A stretch of DNA of 64,000 bases from Bacteroidia bacterium (GTDB lineage Bacteria; Bacteroidota; Bacteroidia; Chitinophagales; JAUHXS01): contig JAUHXS010000010.1 of assembly GCA_030426955.1 (NCBI GenBank), forward strand, positions 54,036 through 118,035. Reading direction: 5' to 3'. This document shows positions 9,531 through 20,294 of this stretch, one piece after another. Both the position numbers and the translations under genes were made by a program. A model generated the notes under the pieces. It was given only the letters and a program-made list of their open reading frames with translations, made no database searches and was not told the DNA's origin. Every line of letters starts with the position of its first letter. Positions within the stretch are counted from its first letter, which is position 1.

Positions 9531-11609
9531 ATGGCGGGCAAACTTGAATACATTCCGAGAGAAATTAGTTGGTTGTCTTTTAATGAACGTGTACTTCAAG
9601 AGGCAGAAGACGAGAGAAATCCATTAATTGAAAGGCTCAGATTCTTAGGGATTTTCTCCAACAATCAAGACGAATATTTTAGAGTTCGTGTTGCTGACCT
9701 CAGAAGACTATCAAACATTAAGAGAGATGCTAAAAAAGCATTAGGTCGATCACCTAATGATATGCTAGAGGAAATACAAGAAAGGGTAATTGCTTTTCAA
9801 AAGCGTTTTGAAAAGACTTATCAACTCATATTAAAAGAACTCAAAAATCACAACATTCATATTGTCAATGAAAGTCAAGTGACTGAACATCAAAAACTTT
9901 TTGTTGAGGAGTACTTTCATGACCACATTCGATCAAGCTTAGTGCCCATAATGCTTTCTCAAACGGAGCAGTTTCCTTATTTAAAGGACAAGTATATCTA
10001 CTTGGCAGTTAAGCTACATCTTAAAAATGAGAAACATGATAGTGTTGAATACGCTTTGATAGAAGTGCCCTCAGATGTTATCAAGCGTTTTTTGGTGTTG
10101 CCCAACAATGAAAAAGCAAAGTGTATCACTTTATTAGATGATGTGATCAGAGTTTGTCTAAATGATATATTCAAAACTTTTGAATACACTAAAATAGAGG
10201 CCTATACTATAAAACTAACTCGTGATGCAGAACTGGATATAGATAATGACATATCTAAAAGCTTATTAGAGAAAGTTTCGAGTAGTCTTGACAAAAGGAA
10301 GGTTGGTAACCCCGTTCGATTTGTTTATGACAAAGACATTCCAGAAGACCTGTTGGAATACATTATGAAGAAAATGAAGCTAACTAAAAAGGATGCTTTA
10401 ATCCCAGGCGGTCGCTATCACAACTTCAAAGACTTTATGTCATTTCCCAACATAGGATCCAACTCATTAGAATTCAATAAATTAACACCCCAAGAACACC
10501 CCATACTTAAAAAAAGTAAAAGCACTTTTGATACATTAGATCAGCAAGATATACTGCTCAACTATCCTTATCAATCTTTTCAGCACTTTATTGACTTCTT
10601 GCGAGAGGTAGCCATTGACCCTAAAGTCAAATCACTAAAAATTACGCTGTACAGAGTATCTCAAAATAGATCTAAGGTGATCAATGCATTAATCAGTGCA
10701 GCACAGAATGGAAAATCAGTCACAGCAGTTGTAGAGCTTAGAGCTAGGTTTGATGAAAAAATCAATATTGAACTTTCCAATCAGCTAGAAGATGCTGGTG
10801 TAAAAGTTATTTTCGGTGTTCCTGGACTTAAGGTTCATTCTAAAATATGCCTGGTATCAAGACGCTTCGGAAACAAAGAGCGACACTATGCGTGTATTGG
10901 CACTGGAAACTTTAATGAAGATACTGCTAAGGTTTATACCGATAAGCTATTACTTACAGCAGATCAGTCTATAAGCGAGGAAGTAGATAAAGTCTTTAAG
11001 TTTTTTAAAAACAACTACAAAAGATACAAGTTTAAGCATCTCATGCTATCTCCATTTCAATTTAGAAATAGACTAGTACAACTTATTAATAAAGAAATTC
11101 GAACGGCAAAGTCAGGTAAGGTAGCCTATATCATTATTAAAGTAAATAGTGTAACAGATCAAGACATTGTAAGGAAATTATATGCCGCAAGCCAGGCTGG
11201 AGTGAATATTCAGTTATTAGTTAGAGGAGAGTGTTCTCTGGTAGCAGGTGTTAAAGGACTTAGTGAAAACATCAATGTTATTAGCATAGTTGGTCGATAC
11301 TTAGAACATAGTAGGATTTTAATTTTTAGCAATAATAGTAATCCCTTATACTACATCACTTCTGCCAACTTAATGTATAAAAATATGGATAATAGAGTCG
11401 AGGTAACTTGCCCCGTTTATGATCCCAATATTCAAAAACAAATCCTGGATCAAATCAACTTACAACTCGATGACGCTGTAAAATCTAGAATTATTGATGC
11501 AAAGCAGCAAAACAAGTATAAAAACCCAGATAAGCCGTCAAAACCAAGTTCACAAGTGCTCATTCACAGGTATTTTTCGAATCTAAATAAGCAGAATGAA
11601 GATTCTTAA
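9531..11609 (+). CDS. ppk1: Polyphosphate kinase 1
   Basis: A 692-residue PPK1 that reversibly polymerises the gamma-phosphate of ATP into polyphosphate. The N-terminal region starts YIPREISWLSFNERVL. The catalytic PLD-like domains carry the autophosphorylated His436 in KVHSKICLVS, the GTGNFNEDTAKVYTD segment, and the second His593 in EHSRILIF, with SANLMYKNMDNRVEV near the end. The length matches the family. It overlaps ppx by 14 bases, so synthesis and breakdown enzymes are coupled. Confidence 0.97.
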   Translation: MAGKLEYIPREISWLSFNERVLQEAEDERNPLIERLRFLGIFSNNQDEYFRVRVADLRRLSNIKRDAKKALGRSPNDMLEEIQERVIAFQKRFEKTYQLILKELKNHNIHIVNESQVTEHQKLFVEEYFHDHIRSSLVPIMLSQTEQFPYLKDKYIYLAVKLHLKNEKHDSVEYALIEVPSDVIKRFLVLPNNEKAKCITLLDDVIRVCLNDIFKTFEYTKIEAYTIKLTRDAELDIDNDISKSLLEKVSSSLDKRKVGNPVRFVYDKDIPEDLLEYIMKKMKLTKKDALIPGGRYHNFKDFMSFPNIGSNSLEFNKLTPQEHPILKKSKSTFDTLDQQDILLNYPYQSFQHFIDFLREVAIDPKVKSLKITLYRVSQNRSKVINALISAAQNGKSVTAVVELRARFDEKINIELSNQLEDAGVKVIFGVPGLKVHSKICLVSRRFGNKERHYACIGTGNFNEDTAKVYTDKLLLTADQSISEEVDKVFKFFKNNYKRYKFKHLMLSPFQFRNRLVQLINKEIRTAKSGKVAYIIIKVNSVTDQDIVRKLYAASQAGVNIQLLVRGECSLVAGVKGLSENINVISIVGRYLEHSRILIFSNNSNPLYYITSANLMYKNMDNRVEVTCPVYDPNIQKQILDQINLQLDDAVKSRIIDAKQQNKYKNPDKPSKPSSQVLIHRYFSNLNKQNEDS

Positions 11610-12495
11610 GTTTGCAGCTATTGACATTGGGTCTAATGCAATTAGGCTATTATTCTCTAATGTTGTAGAAAATGGAAGTGGTCGTCCATCATTTAGAAAG
11701 ATTGATCTTATAAGAGTACCTATAAGACTTGGCGATGATGCATTTTCTGATCAAAAGATTAGTAAAAATAAAGAGAAGGCGCTGATTACTGCAATGAATG
11801 CCTTTAAATCGCTTATGGAAGTTCACGACGTAATCGGATATAAGGCCTGTGCAACCTCCGCCATGAGAGAGGCAAAAAATGGTAAAGACATCATTAAGAA
11901 GATCAAAAAAGCTACAGACATAGACATTAAAATTATTGATGGTAAAGAAGAAGCTCAAATCATTTTTGCCACACACATAGCAGAGCAAATACATAAACAC
12001 TCCACCTATTTATACATCGATGTAGGTGGTGGAAGTACTGAGCTATCATTATTTGCCAGAAGAAAATGTGTGGCTTCAAAATCTTTTGACATAGGTACAC
12101 TAAGACTTTTAAAAGACACCGTTCAGGAGAAAGAATGGAAAGCACTGAAAAACTGGGTTTCTCAAAAAACCAAGCCATATCGCTCATCCCTAGCAGCTAT
12201 TGGTTCTGGCGGAAATATCAATAAGCTCTACAAAATGGCCATGAAAAAAAAGTGGGAGCCATTAGGAAAAAAGAAGCTTGAGAACCTCTATGAGCAATTA
12301 AATACCTACACATACGAAGAAAGGGTCACTCAATTGCATCTAAATGAAGATAGAGCCGATGTGATTATACCCGCTGCTGAAATATTCCTAGAGATCATGA
12401 ACTATAGTGAAATCAAAAAGATATATGTTCCCAAAATTGGAGTGGCAGATGGGTTAATACACGAGCTCTATAGAGAGCATAAAAACAAAAAATGA
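11596..12495 (+). CDS. ppx: Exopolyphosphatase / pppGpp phosphohydrolase family
   Basis: A 299-residue Ppx/GppA-family protein of the ASKHA fold. Phosphate motif 1 is FAAIDIGSNAIRLLF, motif 2 is YIDVGGGSTELSLF, and AAIGSGGNINKLY is the adenosine-type motif. The length matches the short single-domain form, lacking the C-terminal HD-like domain of E. coli Ppx. It follows ppk1 with a 14-base overlap, which favours polyphosphate hydrolysis over pppGpp as its main job. Confidence 0.93.
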   Translation: MKILKFAAIDIGSNAIRLLFSNVVENGSGRPSFRKIDLIRVPIRLGDDAFSDQKISKNKEKALITAMNAFKSLMEVHDVIGYKACATSAMREAKNGKDIIKKIKKATDIDIKIIDGKEEAQIIFATHIAEQIHKHSTYLYIDVGGGSTELSLFARRKCVASKSFDIGTLRLLKDTVQEKEWKALKNWVSQKTKPYRSSLAAIGSGGNINKLYKMAMKKKWEPLGKKKLENLYEQLNTYTYEERVTQLHLNEDRADVIIPAAEIFLEIMNYSEIKKIYVPKIGVADGLIHELYREHKNKK

Positions 12496-12496
12496 A

Positions 12497-13996
12497 TTAC
12501 GATATCTTATGAATTGTATAACCTAACCAATCTTCAAAATCAACCCACTCTGTAATATCATCACGGTTATTAGGATTAGCAAGAATATTACTCATATCCA
12601 GTTTTAGCTCAATAAATGCTTCTAACAATTGCTTTTTCGTCTTAGCTTTTAAAGCCTTCAATCTCAGAAAATCCAGAATCAATCTCTCAAACCTGAAGAG
12701 CTTATTCTTTTTTCTTAAAAGATTGTATGTTGTTCTCACTCGATAACCGATTAAGTCTAGATTACCTAATTCATAGTGAATAATCAAGCTCACTATGTGA
12801 GCAAGGTTTTTATAGTTTGGAGATATGCTGTACTCTGATGCAATAATCTTTTCTGAATAATTAAGTGACGTTTCAAACTTTCGACCATTAAAGTAAACAG
12901 CCATGGACATATATTTAAAAATAAACGTATTGAATGCAGATAGTTTATAATCAGAAGTCTCTATATTAACTTTCATTTCTTCTAAATATTGCAACGCCCT
13001 AGTGTGGGACTTATTTATCACCGCATCGGCCACTTGAACCTGAAAAGTCTTAAAGAGGATGTATGGCAAATAGAACTTTGCTGTTTTTTTATACAATTGC
13101 TTAGGTAATTCCTTAGCTTTAACTAGATATTCTTTAAAACTTTCTTGATCTTTTAACTCAGCGCTTAAGCCCAATATCCTAAAAATAATAACTTCATAAG
13201 CCTGAGTAAATGCATTGATATAGGCAATATCATCTTGCAAAAGACTATACGCTTTCTTATTATATTCTAAGGCTTTACGCATATCACCCTCTATTGTCCA
13301 ATAATAGTTTGCAATACCTACGAGATACATCATTTGAAGATACCTATCATCCGAAAAGTCACCAACTGAAGCTATATCTGTCTCAATAGATTTTAGCAAA
13401 AGAGGTATATCCATATCGTTATACTTATAATAAAAGACCTTATTCAAAGCTGATCGCTGCTTATTCAAGGCGTATAGCTTATCTAGATTTAAATTAATTT
13501 CACGGTGAATATCATCTATCTCATCAACCTCAATCTTCAGTTGAATTCTAGCATTTTTGTTTATCGATTCATCCCACTCAAGAATCTTGCTAAGCAAATG
13601 ATACTGACCATACCTTACGGCCAAAGATTTAGCTTTATTAATTTGTTTGGAGCAATGGCTAAGCAGCCTTTTTTTTTCTAGAATTTCTATATTTCTAAGC
13701 AAATCAAGTATCTGTGATTCTATTGTAAAATCTGTATAAAAATTTCTGAGTGACTTTAATATCAAATCATATAAATATTTTTTTATTACATGAAAGTTAT
13801 TAATAAAGCGCTCATTTCTGAATACTTCTTTTACTTTGGACTCATCATAAGTATTTAGTTTATCTAGCGTATCAAATATTTTGATATACACATTCTTCTT
13901 TCCCTTCACATGCAAACTAGAGTAAACTTTAAAATATCTTTTTTCATTCCGATCTAGAGAATGAATCAAGTCAAATAAATAAGATGATGGTCTCAC
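12497..13996 (-). CDS. Helical repeat cytosolic protein, unknown function
   Basis: A 499-residue protein without signal peptide or membrane segment, almost entirely alpha-helical and rich in Lys, Leu and Tyr. Several stretches look like TPR-type helical pairs, for example IANYYWTIEGDMRKALEYNKKAYSLL and the regular helices of residues 270-470. It is convergent with ppx (one base between stops) and stands alone. The family appears to be a Bacteroidota-restricted hypothetical; no function is recognised. Confidence 0.75.
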   Translation of the reverse strand: MRPSSYLFDLIHSLDRNEKRYFKVYSSLHVKGKKNVYIKIFDTLDKLNTYDESKVKEVFRNERFINNFHVIKKYLYDLILKSLRNFYTDFTIESQILDLLRNIEILEKKRLLSHCSKQINKAKSLAVRYGQYHLLSKILEWDESINKNARIQLKIEVDEIDDIHREINLNLDKLYALNKQRSALNKVFYYKYNDMDIPLLLKSIETDIASVGDFSDDRYLQMMYLVGIANYYWTIEGDMRKALEYNKKAYSLLQDDIAYINAFTQAYEVIIFRILGLSAELKDQESFKEYLVKAKELPKQLYKKTAKFYLPYILFKTFQVQVADAVINKSHTRALQYLEEMKVNIETSDYKLSAFNTFIFKYMSMAVYFNGRKFETSLNYSEKIIASEYSISPNYKNLAHIVSLIIHYELGNLDLIGYRVRTTYNLLRKKNKLFRFERLILDFLRLKALKAKTKKQLLEAFIELKLDMSNILANPNNRDDITEWVDFEDWLGYTIHKIS

Positions 13997-14147
13997 TAAA
14001 CTACTTCTGAATACTTCGAATTATAAAATCTAAGTTAGTAAAAAAAGAAATCTCCAATTATCATTAACCTAATGAAAGGCACAACATATTCATTATTTAA
14101 CATTAAACATTACATACAGACAATCTATGAGTTGTATTATCGCAATT

Positions 14148-17100
14148 ATGAAGCCCACTTATTTTAGACTTAGTTTTACGCTGATGCTTTGCATCTTCAT
14201 ATTTCAGATAAATGCAGAAAACACAATTTATTTCACTGCCAACAAAGGACAGGTTGTAGACTTCAACAATAAACAACATCCTGAAATTCTATATACCTCG
14301 TCGGTTAAAGGAGCAGATATTTACTTTAGACAAAATGGCTTCAGCTACGCGATAGTTGAACCCAACCTTTCAGATGATCCTCATTCAGAAAACATAACTT
14401 CTTCGAAAAAGGGCATCCACAGAATAGATATGCGCTTTGTAAACATGAGTGATGAAGCATCTTTAATTGCGTCAGACCAACAAACCTGGTATTATAATTA
14501 TTATTTAGGTTATTTGCCCGACAATATTGTCCATGTCCCAAGTTATGCTAATCTAATGTTGCAAAATGCATATAACAATATTGACGTAAACTATTACTCC
14601 ACCAATGGAGGTGAGCTTGAATACGACATCATCGTACACAAAGGAGCAAATACTTCTGAAATACAACTTGAGTGGACTGGAGCAGAAGATGCTTTTATTG
14701 GTTCAGATGGAGAATTAATTCTTACTACAGCATTCAATGAACTAAAGGAGTATATGCCTAAGGTTTATCAGAATATTGATGGGAAGAAAATTGACGTTGA
14801 GGCAAACTACAGATTACAGGAGGGAGCGAGTGCTGAGTCATTTTTTGTCAGTTTTCAAATAGGGGAATATAATCTGGAATATGATCTAATTATTGATCCT
14901 TGGTGTACTTATATGGGAGGAACAGGAGAGGATTTTGGTAAAGCCATCGTAGTCGACCATGAGGATAACGTTTTGATAACTGGAAAGACAAATTCAACAG
15001 CCTTTCCTGAAAAACTAGGACATCAGACATCAAATGCTGGAAGTTTAGATGCATTCATAAGCAAATTTGATAATAAAGGAAATTTACTTTGGTCAACTTA
15101 TTTTGGGGGAAGCTATATAGATGAGGCAGAAGGATTGGAAGTAACCAGTTTTAATGATCTTATAATAGTTGGGAGCACACAAAAGCACTCCTTAAACCCT
15201 GCCGACTTCCCAACCCTAAACGCTTATCAGGATACTTTTGGCGGAGGGTCTAATGATATTTTTTTATGTCGATTTTCTACAAATGGGGTTCTACAATGGT
15301 CAACTTACTTTGGGGGGTCTGGCTCAGATGTACAAAGCGGTATGCACATTGCGTTAAACAGTAATGAGGATGTCGTACTATCAGGAGAAACTGCTTCCTC
15401 TAATTTTGACACTTTAAACGCATATCAAAGTTTATATAATGGTGGCAGAGATGTCTTTTTAAGTAGCTTCACCTCTAATGGAAACCTTACATGGTCTACG
15501 TACTTAGGAGGTAGTAGCTTTGAACACCCCTATTCATTAGTTATAGATAAAAATGATAATATTATTATTGCCGGAAACACGTTTTCACCAGATTTTGACA
15601 CCCTAAACTCTTACATTGATACTATTTCTGGAGGAAGTGATGTGTTTATAAGCAAATTTTTGTCTTCTGGCAGCCTATTGTGGTCAACCTATCTCGGAGG
15701 TAGCGGCTCTGATGAGTTCCCAGACCTAGCTATTGACGATAGCAATAATGTACTTATTGCTGGGTCAACATGGGCATCAGATTTTCCAACATTCAACGCA
15801 TTCCAAAGCACTTTTGGAGGAGTAAAGGATATCTTCTTTGGAAAATTTGATTCCCTAGGAAACCCTAAGTGGTTAAGCTATTTAGGCGGAAATACAACAG
15901 ATGGGGGCTCGGTTAATGATGCTCAGATATCAGTAGATGACAATAATAATATTATTATCTCTGGGCTATCCGCATCTGCTGACTTCCCTACCTTAAATGC
16001 ATTTCAACCCACGCTCTCACCTGCCCCTGGAGCTGATCCATTCATTGCTAAGTTCACTTCAAATCAAACGTTATTATGGTCTACATTTATAGGTGGGTCT
16101 GGGATAGAGGAACTAAACCCTACTATTTTAGGAAGCGATAATGCCATTCACTTAATGGGAGATACCTATAGCGAAAGCTTCCCGACATTAGAATGCTCTT
16201 TCGAAGACTCTTTAAGAGGAGGCGAAGATTTTTTTGTTGTTAAGGTTTCTACTGATGGAGATTTACTTTGCTCCTCATACATAGGTGGCAATGGACATGA
16301 CGAAGCAGGAGAAAACTATAATCACTATAGCATGGCTTTAAACACTCAGGGTCTTATTCACATAATGGGAATTGCAGCATACCATACTGGTCCTTCTAAT
16401 GGTGTTCCTATTACTCCAGGCGCATATCAAACTATTGACAAGGGCGACAAAGATTTAATAATAGCACAACTATGCCCTAACACTTGTGGTCCAAGTATAA
16501 TTACGCCTAATTTTTCCGCAAGTGATACTGTTTTCAATTGTAGTTCGGGGACTAATAGTGCTGCCTTTACTGATATGACTAATCTTTGTGATACATCTGG
16601 TGTTACTTGGGAATGGTTATTCCCAGGAGCTACACCATCTGTTTCAACTATTCAAAATCCCACTGGAATTAATTACAACTCGGGGACACACGACGTTACG
16701 CTAATAGTAAATACACCTTGTGGCTCTGATACTATGGTCAAGTTTGATTACATATCTGTCACAAGCGATCACCCTAATCTTACATTAATAGAGGATACTA
16801 GCTTATGTATTGGAAGTAGCATAAAACTATGGGCAACCGATGGAAATTCAGGTTCAGATTATACTTGGTCTCCTGTTAATAGTCTGGACAACCCTAATAT
16901 AGATAGCCCTACTGCTTCTCCCACAACTGACGTCACTTATGAGGTGATTGCCAATAATCCTTGTGGATCAGATACGGAGTATGTCAACGTAAATATATTA
17001 CCAGCTCCAATGATTTCTGTTCAACCCGCCGATACTACGATCACTTTAGGAAATGCTGTTAACTTAATTGCATTGCCAGATAGTTTGAATTATTTATGGA

Positions 17101-17558
17101 CTCCAGGGAATACACTCAACGACTCTTCTATATATAACCCTTTGGCTTTACCAAATGAAACGACTACTTACAAAGTAATTGCAACTAGTTCAAATGGCTG
17201 TAGTACTGAGGGACAAGCCATAGTAAGGCTGGTTGAAGAGTACGAAGAATTTATTTTTTGGATTCCTAACGCTTTTAGTCCAGATGGAGATGGCTTAAAT
17301 GATTTATTTATCGGACAGGTAATGTCTGGGATATATTCATTTAAGACTTTGGAACTAAGAATCTATGATGAAATAGGCAATAAGATTTTCGTCCAGCAGA
17401 TTAACTCAGGAACGGATAAGGTCTCATGGGACGGAACATATAAAGGCTCCTCAGTGGAGCTTGGAACTTACGTATGGTATGTTAATGTCGTCTTTAAAGA
17501 TGGAGACCCGATCAATGAAGATTTACAACTCTCTGGAAATGTGACACTATTAAATTAG
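14148..17558 (+). CDS. Large secreted SBBP-repeat/PKD protein with gliding-associated C-terminal domain
   Basis: A secreted protein of about 1136 residues. The start at ATG 14148 (MKPTYFRL) gives a normal signal peptide ending near FQINA; the track start adds seven residues. The N-terminal ~260 residues look like the DUF7948-type domain (FTANKGQVVDFN). They are followed by a run of SBBP-like beta-propeller repeats with recurring LLWSTYFGGS / DVFISKF / NNIIIAGNT words. PKD/Ig-like domains follow (VTWEWLFPGATPSV; DYTWSPVNSL). It ends with FIFWIPNAFSPDGDGLNDLF...YDEIGNKIF...GTYVWYVNV, the CHU_C gliding-motility-associated domain used for T9SS export. It is probably an adhesin or surface protein. 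Confidence 0.9.
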   Translation: MKPTYFRLSFTLMLCIFIFQINAENTIYFTANKGQVVDFNNKQHPEILYTSSVKGADIYFRQNGFSYAIVEPNLSDDPHSENITSSKKGIHRIDMRFVNMSDEASLIASDQQTWYYNYYLGYLPDNIVHVPSYANLMLQNAYNNIDVNYYSTNGGELEYDIIVHKGANTSEIQLEWTGAEDAFIGSDGELILTTAFNELKEYMPKVYQNIDGKKIDVEANYRLQEGASAESFFVSFQIGEYNLEYDLIIDPWCTYMGGTGEDFGKAIVVDHEDNVLITGKTNSTAFPEKLGHQTSNAGSLDAFISKFDNKGNLLWSTYFGGSYIDEAEGLEVTSFNDLIIVGSTQKHSLNPADFPTLNAYQDTFGGGSNDIFLCRFSTNGVLQWSTYFGGSGSDVQSGMHIALNSNEDVVLSGETASSNFDTLNAYQSLYNGGRDVFLSSFTSNGNLTWSTYLGGSSFEHPYSLVIDKNDNIIIAGNTFSPDFDTLNSYIDTISGGSDVFISKFLSSGSLLWSTYLGGSGSDEFPDLAIDDSNNVLIAGSTWASDFPTFNAFQSTFGGVKDIFFGKFDSLGNPKWLSYLGGNTTDGGSVNDAQISVDDNNNIIISGLSASADFPTLNAFQPTLSPAPGADPFIAKFTSNQTLLWSTFIGGSGIEELNPTILGSDNAIHLMGDTYSESFPTLECSFEDSLRGGEDFFVVKVSTDGDLLCSSYIGGNGHDEAGENYNHYSMALNTQGLIHIMGIAAYHTGPSNGVPITPGAYQTIDKGDKDLIIAQLCPNTCGPSIITPNFSASDTVFNCSSGTNSAAFTDMTNLCDTSGVTWEWLFPGATPSVSTIQNPTGINYNSGTHDVTLIVNTPCGSDTMVKFDYISVTSDHPNLTLIEDTSLCIGSSIKLWATDGNSGSDYTWSPVNSLDNPNIDSPTASPTTDVTYEVIANNPCGSDTEYVNVNILPAPMISVQPADTTITLGNAVNLIALPDSLNYLWTPGNTLNDSSIYNPLALPNETTTYKVIATSSNGCSTEGQAIVRLVEEYEEFIFWIPNAFSPDGDGLNDLFIGQVMSGIYSFKTLELRIYDEIGNKIFVQQINSGTDKVSWDGTYKGSSVELGTYVWYVNVVFKDGDPINEDLQLSGNVTLLN

Positions 17559-17806
17559 TTCTTACTAAGCACTGTTCAATACCCTTTCCAGTTGATTTTT
17601 TCTTATTGCGTTGATGGCTAGACATCAGTTAGTCAAATACGAGTTAGATTTGTTAAGATTTACTGATAATAAGGAGGAGTCCGACCTAAACTACTTAACA
17701 AAAGCATAACGATAATTAAATTTTACAGCAACAAATCATTAATAAGTAGGTAATAACTCAAGCATATTTTTGCATCAAATTTAAACACAAATAAAATTTA
17801 TGCAAT

Positions 17807-19918
17807 ATGAGATATGTATCTATACTTTTTAACATTTTAGTTTACTCTTTTCTGGCAGTTGCTCAGGAAAATGTACAACTCAAACACTTAAGCACATACC
17901 ATACTGGTATATTTGATGAAGCAGCAGCAGAAATTGTTGTGTATGATTCTACCAATCAAAGACTATATTTTGTGAATGCCAATGACGCTACAGTAGAAGC
18001 AGTTGATATATCTATACCTACTGCTCCTGTAAAGGTTTTTGACATTGATGTAACAGGATATGGCGCAGAAGCAAACAGCATTGCTATATGGGATACTATT
18101 ATAGCAGTTGCTGTAGAAAACGATAGCACCCAACTTCCTGGGAAAGTAGTTTTCTACACTTTAGACGGAACGCCTATAAATGATGTGGATGTGGGGCCAC
18201 TTCCAGATATGTTAACTTTTACTCCTGATGGTAATAAGCTTTTAGTAGCTAATGAAGGTGAACCGAGTAACTTACTTGGCCATGATCCTGAGGGAAGTGT
18301 AAGTGTTATAGATGTTTCAGGCGGAAATTTCAGTGCATTAACAAATGCTAATGTAAAAAACATGGGGTTTACACAGTTTAACGGAATGCCTTTAGAAAAT
18401 GGAATACGAATTGTTATCCCTGGAGCTACATTTGCCGAAGATGCCGAACCAGAATATATTGCAGTCGACTCAAACTCAAAAAAAGCGTGGGTGGCATTAC
18501 AAGAAAACAATGCTTTCGCTATTATCGACTTAACGATCGATTCTATCATTGAAATTGTTGGCCTTGGCAACAAAGATCATAGTATAGAGGGAAATGGATT
18601 TGATGCTAGTAACGAAAGCAGTAGTATTCAAATTAAAACTTGGCCTGTTCTTGGTATGTATCAACCAGATGCCATTGCGAGCTACTCAGTTGGTGGTCAA
18701 ACTTACATTGTATCTGCCAATGAAGGTGATGCAAAAGATTATGATGGGTTTAGCGAAGAAGATAGAGTAAAAGATCTTGATCTAGACACCGTTATTTTTT
18801 CAGAATCATTGATTGACTCTCTTCAAAGAGATTCTGTTTTGGGACGATTAAATTCAACTATCGCAAGTGGAGATACCAGCGGAGACGGATTGCATGATAT
18901 TATTTACTCGTATGGCGCAAGATCTTTTTCTATTTGGGATTCTGCAGGAAACTTGATATTTGATAGCGGAGATGATTTTGAGCAAATATTAGCTCAAGAA
19001 ATTCCTGAATACTTTAACTCTACAAATGACGACAACGATTCTTGGAAAAACAGAAGTGATGACAAGGGTCCTGAGCCTGAAGGCATTGCAATAGGAAGCA
19101 TAAATGGTCAAGCCTATGCTTTTATTGGTTTAGAAAGAGTAGGTGGTATTATGGTATATGATATCACTGACCCTAATGTTCCGATTTTCAACCAATATAT
19201 CACAAGCCGAAACTTTGATGTAGAAGTAGACTCTATGAGAGGGGACACGCTCGCCGTACAAGAGCTAGGCCCAGAAGGACTTGTTTTTATTCCTGCAAGT
19301 GGTAGCCCTAATGGTAAGAACCTTTTGGCTGTTGGACATGAAGTGAGCGGTAGCGTTTCTATTTATGAAATTAATGTCAATAGTATTCCTACTGATCTGA
19401 TGCTTAGCAATTCTTCTGTAAAAGAACTATTACCTACTGGAGCAACTATTGGATCATTAACATCAGTTGATGACGATGCTATGGATACACATACTTATTC
19501 ATTAGTAGCTGGAATAGGTGATGATGATAATAGTTCTTTTGCCATTAGCTCAGACGAGTTAAATACGGCTGAAGTATTTGATTTTGAAACAAAAACCAGT
19601 TATAACATAAGAATCAAAACGGACGATGGAAATGGGGGCTATTTTGAAAAATCATTTACAATAACTGTTTTAGATAGTAACGAAAATTCAACTGGCATTC
19701 AGTTTAGTGAGTCCACACCATTAGCACTTACGCCTAACCCTAGTAGTATTGGCTTTATCAAGATGAATAAAACAATCTCGGGAAAAGTATATAATATACT
19801 TGGAAGAGAGGTTGTTACTTTGAGAAATACTAATAGAATAAATACAAAAAATTGGTTACCAGGAATTTACTGGCTAGAATCTAATAAAAGGGAAAGTGTA
19901 AAGTTTATTATAGAGTAA
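17807..19918 (+). CDS. Choice-of-anchor I protein with cadherin-like domain and T9SS type A sorting domain
   Basis: A 703-residue exported protein. The signal peptide is MRYVSILFNILVYSFLAVAQ. The bulk (about 25-530) is a beta-propeller of the choice-of-anchor I / phytase-like type, with ANEGEPSNL, SANEGDAKDYDGF and GPEPEGIAIG motifs. Around 535-630 is a cadherin-like segment (SSVKELLPTGATIGSLTSVD). The C-terminus (LALTPNPSSIGFIKM, then PGIYWLESN) is a type A T9SS sorting domain. It is presumably cell-surface or secreted; the enzymatic activity is unproven. A terminator follows at 19943. Confidence 0.9.
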   Translation: MRYVSILFNILVYSFLAVAQENVQLKHLSTYHTGIFDEAAAEIVVYDSTNQRLYFVNANDATVEAVDISIPTAPVKVFDIDVTGYGAEANSIAIWDTIIAVAVENDSTQLPGKVVFYTLDGTPINDVDVGPLPDMLTFTPDGNKLLVANEGEPSNLLGHDPEGSVSVIDVSGGNFSALTNANVKNMGFTQFNGMPLENGIRIVIPGATFAEDAEPEYIAVDSNSKKAWVALQENNAFAIIDLTIDSIIEIVGLGNKDHSIEGNGFDASNESSSIQIKTWPVLGMYQPDAIASYSVGGQTYIVSANEGDAKDYDGFSEEDRVKDLDLDTVIFSESLIDSLQRDSVLGRLNSTIASGDTSGDGLHDIIYSYGARSFSIWDSAGNLIFDSGDDFEQILAQEIPEYFNSTNDDNDSWKNRSDDKGPEPEGIAIGSINGQAYAFIGLERVGGIMVYDITDPNVPIFNQYITSRNFDVEVDSMRGDTLAVQELGPEGLVFIPASGSPNGKNLLAVGHEVSGSVSIYEINVNSIPTDLMLSNSSVKELLPTGATIGSLTSVDDDAMDTHTYSLVAGIGDDDNSSFAISSDELNTAEVFDFETKTSYNIRIKTDDGNGGYFEKSFTITVLDSNENSTGIQFSESTPLALTPNPSSIGFIKMNKTISGKVYNILGREVVTLRNTNRINTKNWLPGIYWLESNKRESVKFIIE

Positions 19919-19942
19919 GCGAAGCTTAATTACTTACTCAAG

Positions 19943-19979
19943 AGAGGTATAGGGTGACATTCCTTATACCTCTTTTTTT
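19943..19979 (+). terminator. Rho-independent terminator after the choice-of-anchor I gene
   Basis: The stem AGAGGTATAGGG / CCTTATACCTCT (one mismatch) is separated by a seven-base loop and followed by a run of seven T. It lies 25 bases after the stop codon at 19918 on the same strand. Confidence 0.8.
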
Positions 19980-20086
19980 ATTGTTTTGCGCATAAACAAA
20001 AGGGTATAAAACAATGACTTTGAATACCATCTTGGACTCTAAGCCTTCATTGCATTATGACGCATAACTTATCGCCCAACAGAAAC

Positions 20087-20127
20087 AAAAAGAGGCTTTG
20101 AACATTTGTCCAAAACCTCTTTTTTTG
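20087..20127. terminator. Bidirectional-looking terminator hairpin near the left edge of the island
   Basis: The stem is AAAGAGG-c-TTTG / CAAA-a-CCTCTTT around the loop AACATTTGTC, with a T run on the plus side and, read on the minus strand, CTCTTTTTGTTT after the stem. It lies in the 376-base gap between 19918 and terS. The same gap contains an open frame (20098-20268, TTG start, 56 codons, APLRVIFSNQLVEDF...) too weakly supported to call. No other feature is seen in the gap. Confidence 0.6.
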
Positions 20128-20294
20128 GCTCCCCTTAGAGTTATTTTCTCGAACCAATTAGTTGAAGATTTCAAGAAAATCTATGAACTAAAGCCTATTC
20201 TAAAGGTTGTACCCTATCACCCTCCAAAACAATCAGGGTCTCTGAAACGTAGAATTGGTAGTATTTAATATCCCTAGAAGCAATAGAACCAGGT

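Noticed and set aside
20131-20160. Left attachment site carrying a copy of the tRNA-Asn 3' end
   Set aside because: GGCTCCCC and CTCGAACCA and a similar upstream hairpin recall the tRNA end at 33288, but the intervening bases differ and the stretch can also be read as an open frame. Not a clean direct repeat.
20098-20268. 56-codon ORF (TTG start) before terS
   Set aside because: Overlaps a terminator hairpin and has no ATG; composition is coding-like but support is too thin to call.
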